Part shown: positions 22,916 to 34,653 of the stretch, one piece after another
Layout of the letters: each line of letters starts with the position of its first letter
Numbering within the stretch: the stretch's first letter is position 1
From: Nemertoderma westbladi
Lineage: Eukaryota; Xenacoelomorpha; Nemertodermatida; Nemertodermatidae
Assembly: GCA_032718475.1 (NCBI GenBank)
Contig: JAUCBJ010001007.1
Location: 1 to 64,000 of the forward strand
DNA length: 64,000 nt
Direction of reading: 5' to 3'
Program-made: the position numbers and the translations under genes
The notes under the pieces: model-generated
Told to the model about the DNA's origin: nothing
Database searches by the model: none
Seen by the model: the letters and a program-made list of their open reading frames with translations, nothing else

Positions 22916-24530
22916 ACTTCCTCCTCCAACAGTACCCCTCTTATAACCACTTCCACGTCCAACAGTCCCCCTTATACCACTTCCACCTCCAACAATACCC
23001 CTTAAACTACTTCCTCCTCCAACAGTACCCCTTATACCACTTCTTTGTCCAACAGTCCCCATTATACCACTTCAACCCCCAACAGTCCCCCTTATACCAC
23101 TTCCACCCCCAACAGTCCCTTTAAACCACTTCCGTCTCCAACAGTTCCCTTTATACCACTTACACTTCCAACAGTCCCCCTTATACCACTTCCACCTCCA
23201 AAAGTCCCCATTATACCACTTCAACCCCCAACAGTCCCCCTTATACCACTTCCACCCCCAACAGTCCCCTTATACCATTTCCTCCTCCAACAGTACCCCT
23301 TATACCACTTCCACTTCCAACAGTCCTCCTTATACCACTTCCACTTACAACAGTCCCTCTTATACCACTTCTTCATCCAACATTACCCCTTATACCACTT
23401 CCTCCTCCAACAGTACCCCTTATACCACTTCCACTTTCAACAGTCCTCCTTATACCACTTCCACCTCCAACAATACCCATTATACCACTTCCTCCTCCAA
23501 CAGTACCCCTTATACCACTTTTACTTCCAACAGTCCCCATTATACCACTTCAACCTCCAACAGTCCCCTTTATACCACTTCCTCCCCCAACAGTCCCCCT
23601 TATACCACTTACACTTCCAACAGTCCCCCTTATACCACTTACACTTCCTACAGTCCCCCTTATACCACTTCTTCATCCAACAGTCCCCATTATACCACTT
23701 CAACCCCAACAGTCCCCTATATACTACTTCCTCCTCCAGCAGTCCCCCTTACACCACTTGCACTTCCAACAGTCCCCCTTATACCACTTCCACTTCCAAC
23801 AGTCCTCCTTATACCACTTTCACTTCCAACAGTCCCCCTTATACCACCTCCTCCTCCAACAGTACCCCTTATACCACTTTCATTTCCAACAGTCCCCATT
23901 ATACCACTTCAACCTCCAACAGTCCTCTTGATACCACTTCCTCCTCTAACAGTCCCCCTTATACCACTTACACTTCCAACAGTCCCCTTTATACCACTTA
24001 CACTTCCAACAGTCCCCCTTATACCACTTCTTCGTCCAACAGTCCCCTTTATACCACTTCCTCCTCCAACAGTTCCCCTTATACCACTTACACTTCCAAC
24101 AGTCCCCCTTATACCACTTACACTTCCAACAGTCCCCCTTATACCACTTCTTCGTCCAACAGTCCCCTTTATACCACTTCCTCCTCCAACAGTCCCCCTT
24201 ATACCACTTACACTTCCAACAGTCCCCCTTATACCACTTACACTTCCAACAGTCCCCCTTATACCACTTCTTCGTCCAACAGTCCCCATTATACCACCTC
24301 AACCTCCAACAGTCCCCTTTATACTACTTCCTCCTCCAACAGTCCCCCTTATACCACTTACACTTCCAACAGTCCCCCTTATACCACTTGCACTTCCAAC
24401 AGTCCCCAATATACCACTTCATCCTCCAATAGTCCCCCTTATACCACTTCTACATCCAACAGTCCCACTTATACCACATCCACCTCCAACAGTCCCTCTT
24501 ATACCACTCCACATACAACAGTCACCCTTA
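22916..24530. repeat. 30-bp minisatellite (CCCCTTATACCACTTCC type), ~54 units
   Basis: Units of 30 bp follow the consensus CCCCCTTATACCACTTCC-ACCTCCAACAGT with point variation in the middle (TCCTCC, ACTTCC, TTCGTC, AACCCC). Higher-order order is visible at 23,940-24,290, where a three-unit pattern repeats. Because the unit is a multiple of three, all frames without a stop stay open, and the long Pro/Thr/Tyr-rich frames here are not evidence of a gene. The same family forms a second array at 59.65-61.09 kb. Confidence 0.95.
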
Positions 24531-26162
24531 TATGTGACGGGACCTTGGAGTTGGCAGTATAGATCCCGACCGGTGCGGTGTGTGTTATACGCGTCGCCGC
24601 GTCCATAGGCTGCTAAAGCTATAGTCTGGATGTGTATAGTAGGCCGAAAGGCCATTCAAATAACTGAGTTTTACTGCCAGTGTTTATAATCGCAGAACGT
24701 AATAATAGCACAGTCTGAATATAATAGCACAGTAGTGACGACGATGGTTAAAACTGTTCCGGTCTCACAACTGTATAGGAACCAACTGAACCAGTAATCA
24801 ATAACTGCAACGGTTATATTATTATTAACACATACTAAATCAGATCTACACTACTGAGTGGCCTGAGTGTCCAATAGATGCGCTCTAATCACTCCCAATG
24901 TGCTCTACCACCCACCATTGGCTTAACATGATTAATTGTCACCTCACCACTCCCTGTTGCCACTATCCCACGTGCTAACCTTACTAGCCTGTTTGTCCCT
25001 CTGACGTGGTTTGACCTCTAAACTCTCCCTGTGACTTGTGGCGTGTATCGCATTAGTTGGTTGTGAGGTGACATTATTATTGGTAATGTCACCTCGCCAA
25101 CTATAATTGGTAAAATGCCACTAATCCCATTTTTGGTGGGTAGTGCAGGGAATTGAATCCGCTTACACTCCCCCCCATGCTATCTTCCCGGTGAGAAGAT
25201 AGCATCAACCTTAATTGCGCTTCAATTCCGCTGGAATCCAATCTAATATTGGATGTGGGTTGGAATTATCTTCTCGGGGTCGGCTTTCCAGGCTGGCCCT
25301 CATGGGTTTGTTATCACTGCCCATCCTTGGCACACCTGAGAGCTAGGATGTACCAAGGCATCTGGCATCTCTGCTTTAGACGATCGCCCTCACTCCTCAC
25401 ACAATTTTACCTCTCAGTCTTTGTTGTCCCTTCCTCTCTCGCCAGTCCCTTGGGACTCATCCCCCTCTATGCTCGCTCCCCACACTTGAATCTCGCACCT
25501 CTTTTACTTCCTCATACCCTAACACCTCCTCCCCATACTCCTCCCATACTCGACCCGTTTTTGCTGTCACTCTCCTCACACTCTTATCGAGTCCCACGCA
25601 TGTGTACAGCATGTCAGTGAGATCCGTCTTTGTCCTGTCCTCCTGTTTCAGTCAATTAGTCCCCAGTCCCAGTAGCTAATTGGAAAAGGTTATATTCGAC
25701 TATGATAGATCTATACTGATTATATATTGGGTATGTATATTGATTATTTTACGTATGTACATACTAATTGCACTTAATTAAATTGCACTTAGGAGTTTGT
25801 ACCGCTGCGTCCATGTGGTGCCTTCCAGGCACGTTGATATCCCCTGTCTTGGAGTTCTACATTGCTCCTCCCGCACCCTCCGGGAACCACCTAAGTTCCT
25901 TGACCCTGTCTTCATCCTGTCTGGGCCGCTACCTCCCTTCCTGTTTACCCTTGAGGCTACTCATCCTCGCTGATACCGTCTTACCAAGCCCCTTTGTTGG
26001 TTCTTTGGGCGCGGGTGTTATTAACTCCTGGTATCGCTTCGCAGGTGGTCCCACTGAGTGTCCCTCCTGTCTCCCTCTGGTAGCGTCCCACAAGATCATC
26101 TTCATCGCACGCGGCACGTGTTCCCCCAGAAAGTCCCTGAATTCGACCCTATTTTCTGGTGA
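24531..26162. other. Intergenic / 3' flank of the minus-strand retroelement
   Basis: No supported gene. A hairpin GCTATCTTCCCGG...GAAGATAGC lies near 25,179-25,204 after a C-rich tract. The segment 24,900-26,160 may be the untranslated 3' part of the minus-strand element at 26-31 kb, but no LTR match to its other side was found. Confidence 0.35.
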
Positions 26163-27014
26163 CTATCTGTCCAGATGTCTTTGGGTATTGATGACCCCTC
26201 CGTACGATGCCGCTGTCGCTACCTCCTGATATGTGAATGGTAGTCTCCTCTTGGTGATCTGCTGGTGAGCTTCTATATTAATGTTGAAGAAGCCCCACCG
26301 GAACTCCTGGGCCTTCATCCTTTGTCGTGTCATGACTCCGACGTCGGCCCACTCCTCGAAAATCCGGAATTTCTCCTCATAGTCCATCCAGTCGCACCGG
26401 CGATCAAAGTGCCCTCTAAACTTGCACTTCAAATATCTGTTGTGCAACCTCGGACAGGCACCCATCTTGAGAGTAGACTCGCGGCAGAAAAGACACGCCG
26501 TCCCCTTCTGGAAACGGTATAGACAGTTCTTTTGCTGATGGGTTAATCTCCCACAGTAATCGCAACTGTGCATCATTGTCTCCCGCCCCAAGTCATCCTT
26601 GGCTCTGTGTGGCCTCCTGGGTCTATGGAGCCACTGGTAGGGAAACATCTGGACGTTGTCTTCCCTACCCATGTTGATGTCCTCCTCCACCCTCGGCATC
26701 GTTTCTCCAAACACTACCCATGGTGCCGTCCCTGGTTGCTCGCCCAGCCGGATCGTACTCGCCGCAAAATCCATTGCCGGCTCCCCATGCTCCCAGGTCC
26801 GCTTACCGGGTTTGTCCCAGAAGGCTCTCGCCCTGCTGACCGTCACCACTCTCCCATCCACCCAGTCCGTGTTTGAGTGGCTGATCCTTGCTATCAGTGG
26901 CATCGCCCCAAACTCATCCTCTTCCTCTTCCCCTGGTGGGGGCGCAATCCCCTCTATCGGTGGCATCGCCAAGAACTCGTCCTCTTCTTCTACCCCTGCC
27001 GGGAGCTGATCCAA
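26163..27014 (-). pseudogene. Retroelement CCHC zinc-knuckle protein segment (C-terminal part of exonuclease-zinc-knuckle ORF)
   Basis: A 283-residue frame, acidic at its N-terminus, carries a zinc-knuckle array: SCDYCGRLTHQQKNC (C-x2-C-x4-H-x4-C), then CLFCRESTLKMGACP and CKFRGHFDRRC. The spacing of the second and third modules matches the array at the end of the giant element's third reading frame (CAYCRLNNLHIFAVCP, CHHCQLKGHASFDC). Such knuckles normally bind RNA or single-stranded DNA. The frame lies downstream of the exonuclease-like segment on the same strand, after at least one frame change, so the two were probably one protein. No RT is nearby. Confidence 0.6.
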
Positions 27015-27082
27015 ACCCGGGAGCCCAGTTAATCAACTGTGTCCCTTTCCACCCTGGTATCCGCCCATAGCCTTCCACCATA

Positions 27083-28457
27083 CTACCTCCCTCGGTCTCT
27101 TCCTTCCGATGTCACCCTCAGAGCCTGCTGTGGCATGGGCATTCTTTGCAACCCCGATGTTGACTGTGTCGGTGTCTCTTCCATCCAACCCAGTTTGTCC
27201 CCCAGCCGAAACTCGTCCGAGGTCTCCGATCCCCACCTCAGCCCGTCTAAGTCCTGGGCTTCGAACTCATACTCCTCTCCTCTTATATCCGCTTCTCTGC
27301 CCACTGCCTCCTTTCTCTGGCGACTTCCTCTAGTCTCCTCTCCTCGACCCTATCAGCCTTCAATTTCCTCCATCGCTTGTACGGTGTGTCTACCTCTCTG
27401 TCCACTAGGTGTCGGGTATTGTAATATACCGACTTGCCCTTCAGCCCCGGTTGATCTACAAGACATTTTAGGGCCACCTTAAAGGCTCTCCTGTGATTCA
27501 GAGGTGCTCCTGATAGTAGAAACGCCACCGGCTCCCTCCCCATAGTCACCGTAATGAATAGGTTTAATAAACCTATCATTATCCAATCCTCCTGTAGGAT
27601 ATATCTCTTCTGATATATCTTTATCACTCCCTTCCAGAAGTGATATAGTTCTTCCTTTCTTGGTCTCACTCCCCACTTGAGCGAGTTAGCAAGTTCCGCT
27701 CCGTATTCTTCCCGGAACTTGTTCCAGTCCATCGGCTTGTTGCAGACGAGTTCCATCAGTTGGCCCATCGCCACGGCTCCGCCACGTCCCATGTTATCCA
27801 CCAATCCCAATCCCTCTGGTTTCGTCATAGCCATGTAGACTACCTGCATGTCCAGGTCCACCTGCGTGCCCGGTCCAAAAATTCTATCTGCATCGTCGCG
27901 TATTGCCGATCCCACCTTGATCGTAGTTTTCTGTCTCACTAGTTCCTGCACCGCCTTCGGCAACCGGTTTAACTTCGGCCCGCTTTTCTTTCCATATGTC
28001 CCTAGGTCGAATAGAAAAATATCTCCGTTCGGCGCTGCTAAGTGCAGCAATATAGTTCTAGCCAATCCTCCCGACCCCATTTTCGAGCCCTCATCATCCT
28101 CCACAGTCCCTTCGTCGTCTAGGATCATGTATCCGCCCCTCTCCATGGAATCTACAAATCTCCTCCACTCCTTCCTCGGTGGTTCCCTCGGGTACTTTGG
28201 TATCCCGAACTTTGCCTCATCCCCCTTTACAACATAGCGAAGATGCTCGTCAATCGCGTTGTCCAACGATGGTCCTGACCAGTCGCCGATTGAGCATCTC
28301 CCTAAACTGATCCTGTAGCGCATGCTCTTTGTGACCCTTTGGGAGATGGATTGTAGTATCCCTTTGCCTTGTTCTCCGGATGCCTCTGCGTGAAATCCAT
28401 TAGCAACTCCTTCCTACTCTTCTCCGATTTCCTCTTCTTCACTAGTTTCTCCGCCAT
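27083..28457 (-). pseudogene. RNase D-like 3'-5' exonuclease domain of a decayed retroelement
   Basis: The main frame (28,323-27,283) is 346 residues. It contains RKEWRRFVDSMERGGYMILD then DEG, giving an exo-I-type D-x-E (D69, E71). LLHLAAPNGDIFLFDLGTYG follows, then TTIKVGSAIRDDADRIFG with the exo-II Asp (D144), and QVDLDMQVVYMAM with a DxQ-type Asp (D158). This order matches DEDD 3'-5' exonucleases of the RNase D/EXD group. The fourth acidic residue is not clear. An ATG at 28,457 with a basic N-terminus (MAEKLVKKRKSEKSRKEL) lies one frameshift upstream. Another shift follows near 27,290, where FEAQDLDGLRWG continues. Zinc knuckles come next at 27.0-26.2 kb. The same KEW...DxEG...K[IV]GSA layout occurs in the giant element. 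Confidence 0.6.
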
Positions 28458-28459
28458 CA

Positions 28460-28885
28460 CGAATCTGCACACTCTCACCTAACTGGTGGGGCCTTAGAAA
28501 GGCTCAGTTTTAGTAAGTGGGTCGTCAAACAGAATGTTATTAGTTCCGATCAGTGATGGCCTACCTCCTTTGCTGTGTTTTCCTGTAATTTCATACAAAT
28601 ATCCCCCCTATGTAACAATTTTTCATAAATTTACAATTTTGTCTGTTGCTTTTTATTAATGATTCTAGAGTTTCTCCCCCAGTTGCCATAATTTGTAAAT
28701 TTTTACTATTATTTATATCCCCCCTTACATGTGCTATTATACTATCTGCCATCTGATTACTTACTTAAGTAACCCGTCCCTACTTGTATACAGAGAAGAC
28801 TAGCTACAGTTTTCTTATTACCGTACTAGCTTCCTACCAGACAGTTTCCTGGCTCTGTAACAATACGCTAGGTCTGCACTACAGG
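28460..28885. other. Non-coding segment within the minus-strand retroelement
   Basis: No supported frame. It lies between the exonuclease-like frame and the tandem repeat. Confidence 0.35.
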
Positions 28886-29570
28886 CTGTGCGCTACAGTA
28901 GTCCCTCCCTCAACTCCTCACATGGCACCCTCAGTGCCCACAAATTTACGGTACTATGTACCCTTTCACCACGGTATGCGTGCATACCCTCCCTCAACTC
29001 CTCACGTGGCGCCCTCAGTGCCCATAATTGTGCATATGTAAATTAAGTACGTTGGTACATTTTGTACCCATCCGACGTACGTATTTAACTACCTGCACCT
29101 ATGTATCATGCACGCCGGCATGCCCGTACCCGTCTATTACGGTATGCTTACATACCCTCCCTCAACTCCTCACGTGGCGCCCTCAGTGCCCATAATTGTG
29201 CATATGTAAATTAAGTACATTGGTACATTTTGTACCCATCTGACGTACGTAATTAACTACCTACACCTATGTATCATGCACGCCGGCATGCCCGTACTCT
29301 TCTATTACGGTATGCATACATACCCCCCCTCAACTTCTCATGTGGCGCCCTCAGTGCACACAAGTTTACGGTACTGTGTATGTGTACATACCCCCCTTCA
29401 ACTCCTCACGTGGCGCCCTCATTGCCCACAAATAGTGGATATGTAAATTAGGTACGTTGATACATTTTTGTACCAGTCCATCGTATGTAATTGCAACTAC
29501 CTACACTTATAAATTATGTACGTTGGTACATCTGTACCCATCAGACGTACATAATGCCTACCTACAGCGT
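28886..29570. repeat. ~172-bp tandem repeat, 4 units
   Basis: Units contain CCCTCAACTCCTCACGTGGC and GCCCTCAGTGCCCATAATTG, then AAATTAAGTACGTTGGTACA and ATGCACGCCGGCATGCCCGT. Starts lie near 28,978, 29,150 and 29,322, with partial units at both sides. The array lies between the protease and exonuclease segments of the minus-strand element, where an intact BEL/Pao element would carry RT and integrase. Confidence 0.8.
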
Positions 29571-30121
29571 ACCTTGGTACTAGTGTTTTATTTATTTTAT
29601 TTTTATTTTTGTGGGAAGGGTGTATCGCCCTCATTCCCACCCCCCTCAGTCCAACTTATTGGACGACTCAGGAACCTAAGGGTGATTCTTCCAGCAGGCA
29701 ACTCTCCCACTGCCCCCCTGTAGGTCATCTTATTCTTCGCCCCACTCTCCTTGTCAATTCCAACTCTCTTGGATTTGACCTTCCCTTCTCCTCCACCCTA
29801 AAATCGGGTCTTTCCGTCACCTCACTGATCTCCTCATGGTCCCCTGGCAGCAAAATGCCACTCTTCATCTTGTCGTCATTTGGCTGTAGAATGCCGCCCT
29901 TCATGTCATCCTCACTGGTACATGCCACCTCTGCTGCCCCCCCCCCTCAATATGTGCGCCGGCGTTAAAGCCCCCGATGACCATTGGTCATCCTTTGGTA
30001 CGCATAATGGCTTACCATTTAATGCCCCCTCGCACTCTGCCAGTCCCGTGTCCAACACATCTCCTCTAACTTTCCTACCTCCATTATCCTTCATGATCAG
30101 CTCCTCTCCCTTTGGATTAAC
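29571..30121. other. Non-coding segment within the minus-strand retroelement
   Basis: No supported frame. It lies downstream (on the minus strand) of the protease frame. Confidence 0.35.
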
Positions 30122-30965
30122 CTAATTACATCCTCTCCCTTTCAACCTTGTCATCTTATTCGACATCCTCTCTATCGGTATGCTTCTTAATTTGACCGGC
30201 GTCTCTTCCGGACATCTCTCCAGATATCTCGCCTTCCACTCTTCTCCATCCTCATACCAATACTCGCCAGGAACATTTATGTTCCATCCCATCGCCTCTA
30301 GGTCCTGTGCGTCGAACCCATTCTCCTCCGCCCACTCCCTTGCTGTTACTTGTCGTCCTGTCTCCTCTACCAACGGTACTTCTCCGGATTCGTCTTCCAC
30401 GCTTTCCATTATATGTGGATCCAGATCCATACCCATCCCCGACTCCTGGTGTCCTTCCCCGGGCTGCTTCTCATCTGGGACTTCCCCATCACCCGTCTTT
30501 GACTTCTGCTCGGGCCGCTTCCCATATGGGACCTCCCCATCACCCGTCTTTGGTTTCTCCTCTATGTCCTCAACAGTAGCGGACAGCATGGAGCACCCTG
30601 GCATTATCGCTGCAATCTCGCATCGTCCCCTCCTCATCTTCATGACCTCGTCTTCGCTTGAGATCGTGGTCACCGCCATTTTACTTGGCCTGGTTCGTAA
30701 TCCTATCTTCACAGCCACCCAACTCTCCATTAGCGTGAATGCTGCTCCACTATCGACCAACATTAGTGTCGTAACCGATAGCCCGTCCTCTCCTATTATT
30801 GTCACTGGTACTACTCCGAGTAGTACTGTCCTCTTCCTCCTTGCTCCCATGGTGCTCGTTGCCATGGTTTGGCCTCCAGTCCCATCAGTCTCGTCATATT
30901 TCATCGGTGGTTCCTGGCACTCATCCTTCCAGTGTCATCCTACCGCGCATCGATGACATAGTCCA
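30122..30965 (-). pseudogene. Retroelement gag zinc knuckle plus aspartic protease (retropepsin) fragment
   Basis: The minus strand from about 30,965 reads a CCHC knuckle, LCHRCAVG-stop-HWKDEC, broken by one in-frame TGA. It runs directly into a 260-residue frame with TVLLGVVPVTIIGEDGLSV and TTLMLVDSGAAFTLMESW, the DSGA catalytic motif of a retropepsin. The arrangement (knuckle, then LLG-type lead-in, then DSGA) matches the DUF1758 protease of BEL/Pao polyproteins. The C-terminal part is acidic and ends with REWAEENGFDAQDLEAMGW, whose AQDLxxxxW also occurs after the exonuclease domain at 27.3 kb. RT, RNase H and integrase are absent. The 5' gag part is lost beyond about 31,000, next to a C run. 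Confidence 0.65.
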
Positions 30966-31061
30966 TTCTTACATATATAATACCTAATATACAGCTATTA
31001 GAATAATAAGATACAGCTATACAAAGGCAGAATTATATAGAGACACGGGTTAGTTACACTA

Positions 31062-31089
31062 GTACCCCCCCCCCCCCCCCCCCCCCCCA
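31062..31089. repeat. Poly-C tract
   Basis: A run of about 26 C with little interruption. It lies just outside the 5' end of the giant LTR element and at the broken 5' edge of the minus-strand element. Confidence 0.9.
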
Positions 31090-31248
31090 GTAAAATTTAA
31101 TGGAATTTATATGATGGCAAAAAAACGAAAAGATCTTAGTTTTTTTATGCCGTTAATATATGCGTTTTTATGCGTTTTAATGATGCTTGCATGGCTTTTG
31201 GTGAGGTCAGTTTGTAACAAGAGTTATCATTCTTACGAATACTGGAGT

Positions 31249-32419
31249 TGTAAAAGCTTTTGCGGATATACTCAGTCCCCCTCGCCCGCAAGGTACCGTT
31301 ATAGGTGTTTTAACGGACATAAAAGTCATTCTTCTATATACGTGCTTTGGCGGACATGGTAAGGCAAAAAACCCGCAATGCACCAAATACCTTTACACAG
31401 CTTAGCCTTGATGATTCAGATTACGACATCTAACAGCTGGTTGCTGACATGGAAACGGCCATTGGACACATGGTTCTTTGTTTAGCTTAAGCCAATCAGA
31501 GCGATTTTTTCTGTCGATGTGGAGATATTCGGCCGATCATACTAGGAGTGTTCAGTCTTACTGTTTTTTCTTGATACTGTTGTGTTGTTTCTATCTAGGC
31601 CAGGAACACCGGCTCTAGAGTCAACTCGTTTTCATACTTTAGAAGAAACATTAGTAGGCTTAAATTATAGAGCGTATAACTGTTATCATATCATACTTAT
31701 CGCAATTCAGTCTTACATTATCGGTTCAATATACATTATTATACTGCTATTTACTATTGTTTGGTTGAATATTATTTGGAGAATATTTATAAAGAACCCA
31801 AATTTCCCAATTTTCTTGATACACTACAGGTTAGAGAGACGGGTTATATATAGCGATTGCGACTTATATTATTGTGGTTTGTAGTGAATTTAATGCTATT
31901 TGATAAGCACTACATGAGTCCGTTGCTGTTCTCTTTATATATGATAAAATTCATTGACGGTCGGCAAATTAGTGAGCAGTATTGTGTGTTACCGGTAGTG
32001 TGCCTGATTGTGACTGATAACTAAGCATTTCCTAAAGAATGCGCCTCATACGTGAATCATAAGCCTTACCGACTTACCGTTGTGATTAGTATAAGTCATA
32101 TCTCTGTTTACCTAGATAGAGCGCCACGTCCTAAAGGAACTGTTAATATTTCCCGAAAGTGAATAATATTAGTCAGAAATTATTTATTAACGATCAATCG
32201 AATAATACAGTAAGCTTACACTGCAATAATAATCTAAGCCCTCAGAATCCAGTCTCCCGGGTATATCCAGCGGGTGAATGGACGCGCACTAGGCTGGCTT
32301 CTGCTAATGTTGTGTTTATTGGTATTAAATATTTGTCAACTTCTAAAGTCTATTTATAAACCAAAAGACATATAAATTTTGGCAGGTTAAACTGCTAAAG
32401 GTCTTCAAAAGCGCGTACA
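31249..32419 (+). repeat. 5' LTR of the giant BEL/Pao element
   Basis: Matches 48,646-49,808 along its entire length. TG...CA termini are present. A TATATATA at 31,845-31,852 is a plausible core promoter. Confidence 0.92.
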
Positions 32420-32433
32420 ATAACAGTTATTGT
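32417..32433. promoter_or_regulatory. Perfect palindrome across the LTR/leader junction
   Basis: ACAATAAC-A-GTTATTGT is an 8-bp perfect stem with a one-base centre, spanning the last three LTR bases. A canonical primer-binding site (TGG just after the LTR) is absent in the next 40 bases. This structure is what occupies that position. Confidence 0.5.
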
Positions 32434-34653
32434 CTTTATTGCAGTAAGCAATAAAGTTGAAAGTACCGGTCGACCGGTAAACCTGAACCGGTACTTCTGT
32501 AGGTCAGTAGGCCCAACTGCCAGAACCGGTACTGCTGTAGGTCCGTAGGTCCAACTGCCAGAACCGGTACTTCTGTAGGTCCGTAGGCCCAACTGTCCTA
32601 ACCGGTACTTCCAGTATAAGTACATTAGTATTATTCGATTTTGATTATTGTATACTGGTAGGTCTTAGTATTTAATCAGGGACGGCCGCCCTGGTTTTTT
32701 ATTGAGATTTTACTTATTTCTGTCGGTTTTATTTACATGTAAGTTAATATTGAGCTGAAGACGTGTAAGTCTGCTCAGATTGTTCAGATAATTGTAGGCC
32801 GGACTGTTGTCGGATTGTTGTTGGGTTTGGAGAGATTACTGCGTGTGTAGAGTTTGTCCGATAGAGTGCCAGTTAGTAAGTTGGGGCAGCCATAGCTGTA
32901 AGGTCAATCCCCTCTTAAAGAATAAGTCGTACTACCGTGTTAGAACGCATACTAACTAACCATTTTGGAATCTGCACATACTGTAGTTTATTTAGGCTTG
33001 ACAGTATTCTGCCAACGTTTTGGCCTGTGTTTGTTTGTGTGGTCTGTTCAGGTACCGTAATAGTTATTACTCAGATATTTTGTAGGCTGGATTGTTGTCT
33101 AGCTATTATTAGGTCTGAAGAGATTGCTGCGTGTGTAGAGTTTGTCTGATAAAGTGCCAGTTAGTAAGTTGGGGCAGCCATAGCTGTAAGGTCAATCCCC
33201 TCTTAAAGAATAAGTCGTACTACCGTGTTAGAACGCATACTAACTAACCATTTCGGAATCTGCACATACGGTAGTTTATTTAGGCTTGGTGGTAGTCTGC
33301 CAGCGTTTGGTTTGTATTTTGTTTGAGTATTCTGTACGGGTAGCGTAATATTTATTATTCAGAGTTTATGCGATTATTCGCAACATTCATGTCCCCAAGT
33401 TTATTCCTACAGTAATTGTGTTTGTTACACATACCGTTATAGTTAAATTAACCCCGGTACTACACGGGCTGCTTGGCGTAGGAAAAGACTGGTGACTTTG
33501 TGCTTCGGTCACTCCAGCAGATGCCGTGGTTCTTTTAACTGTTCAAGTATATTTAACTACTGATTATTTGTTGTACCAGTACTTGTACCTAATTTAGGGT
33601 TTAGTGTACAGTGCTTTCCGAAGTAATTAGTGTGTAGGCAGTATATTTGTGTTGTAAAGTGGTTAATAGGCACGCTGGATCTGGTAGTCCGCGGTAATTA
33701 ACTTCCAGGTAGGAACACTCCGTGATACATAACGTAGTACCTATAGCGATACGGCTATAGGTCGTCAGGCGGTGGTATTTTCCTATCTGGACAGTGCAAT
33801 ATATTTACTACTACTTATTATTTTCAAATACCGTAGTACCCTGTCCGTTGTAATAACCAGAATTCTAACCCTTTGTTAGGCTGGTTTGTAGACTTCCTGT
33901 AAAATTACCCTAAAATTTCGTACGTAATATTTTGTTGTGTTTAATTAGAGATTTAATCTCACCCGTATCGTAAGTAATTTGTAGTATTAAGTAACTTAGG
34001 TAAATTAGAATTATCTGTTTTAGTGTCCCATAGGTAGCACTTCACTGAGAGCGCACAGCTTCTGTGTAGTGACTCCCCCAGAAATAATAACATTTATTTC
34101 AAATATTGACAAAACCCCTTTTAAACGGGTATATATCTATTATAAATCAACTCAAACGATTTATAAATAGTAGGCCTGCCATACAACAACTAGGTCTCAA
34201 AATCAGTTGGACTACTGCTTAAATAACGGTAACAAAGTAAGTTAAAGTAACCAAGTAACCCTAAAATATTCAGAAATTCAATTATTCTAAAATAATTGAC
34301 ATACCGGTATTTACCATAGGCTTATTATATTTATTTCTATAAATTTGGGCTGAAATCATACCGGTATTCTGTAATTAATTCTAGTTCATAATTATACTTA
34401 TATATACTATAAGTGTAAGCTGTATACCGGTATTCACGATAGGCCTATTATATATTTATATATATTTGTGCTAAAATTATATACCGGTACTCTGTGACAA
34501 ACCTAGTTTACCATACTTATATATACTATAAGTGTATACCGGTATTCTAATATACTGTAATAAATTACCGGTACTAGGCCAACGGTCATACTGAATTACT
34601 AGACTTGCTTTAACTGTAACTATAGCAGTAGGCATTCAACCGTATAGCTAAAC
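32420..34653 (+). other. Leader of the giant element with internal tandem repeats
   Basis: 2.2 kb without a supported ORF. It holds three repeat zones. At 32,465-32,610 there are three ~46-bp units around CTGTAGGTCCGTAGG and AACCGGTACTTC. At 32,740-33,370 a ~290-bp unit appears twice and partly a third time (core GTTGGGGCAGCCATAGCTGT). At 34,300-34,570 there are ~130-bp units with ATACCGGTATTC. The packaging signal and any internal ribosome entry would be expected here, but none can be assigned. Confidence 0.7.

Noticed and set aside
23045-24608. Long Pro/Thr/Tyr- and Leu-rich reading frames across the minisatellite
   Set aside because: All frames stay open because the unit is 30 bp. The residues just mirror the repeat, and no start context or non-repeat domain exists.
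26265-30956. Plus-strand reading frames over 26-31 kb
   Set aside because: They are antisense shadows of the minus-strand retroelement; no motifs on the plus strand.
24531-31248. LTRs for the minus-strand element at 26-31 kb
   Set aside because: No direct repeat between its left flank (24.5-26.1 kb) and right flank (30.96-31.25 kb) was found by eye.
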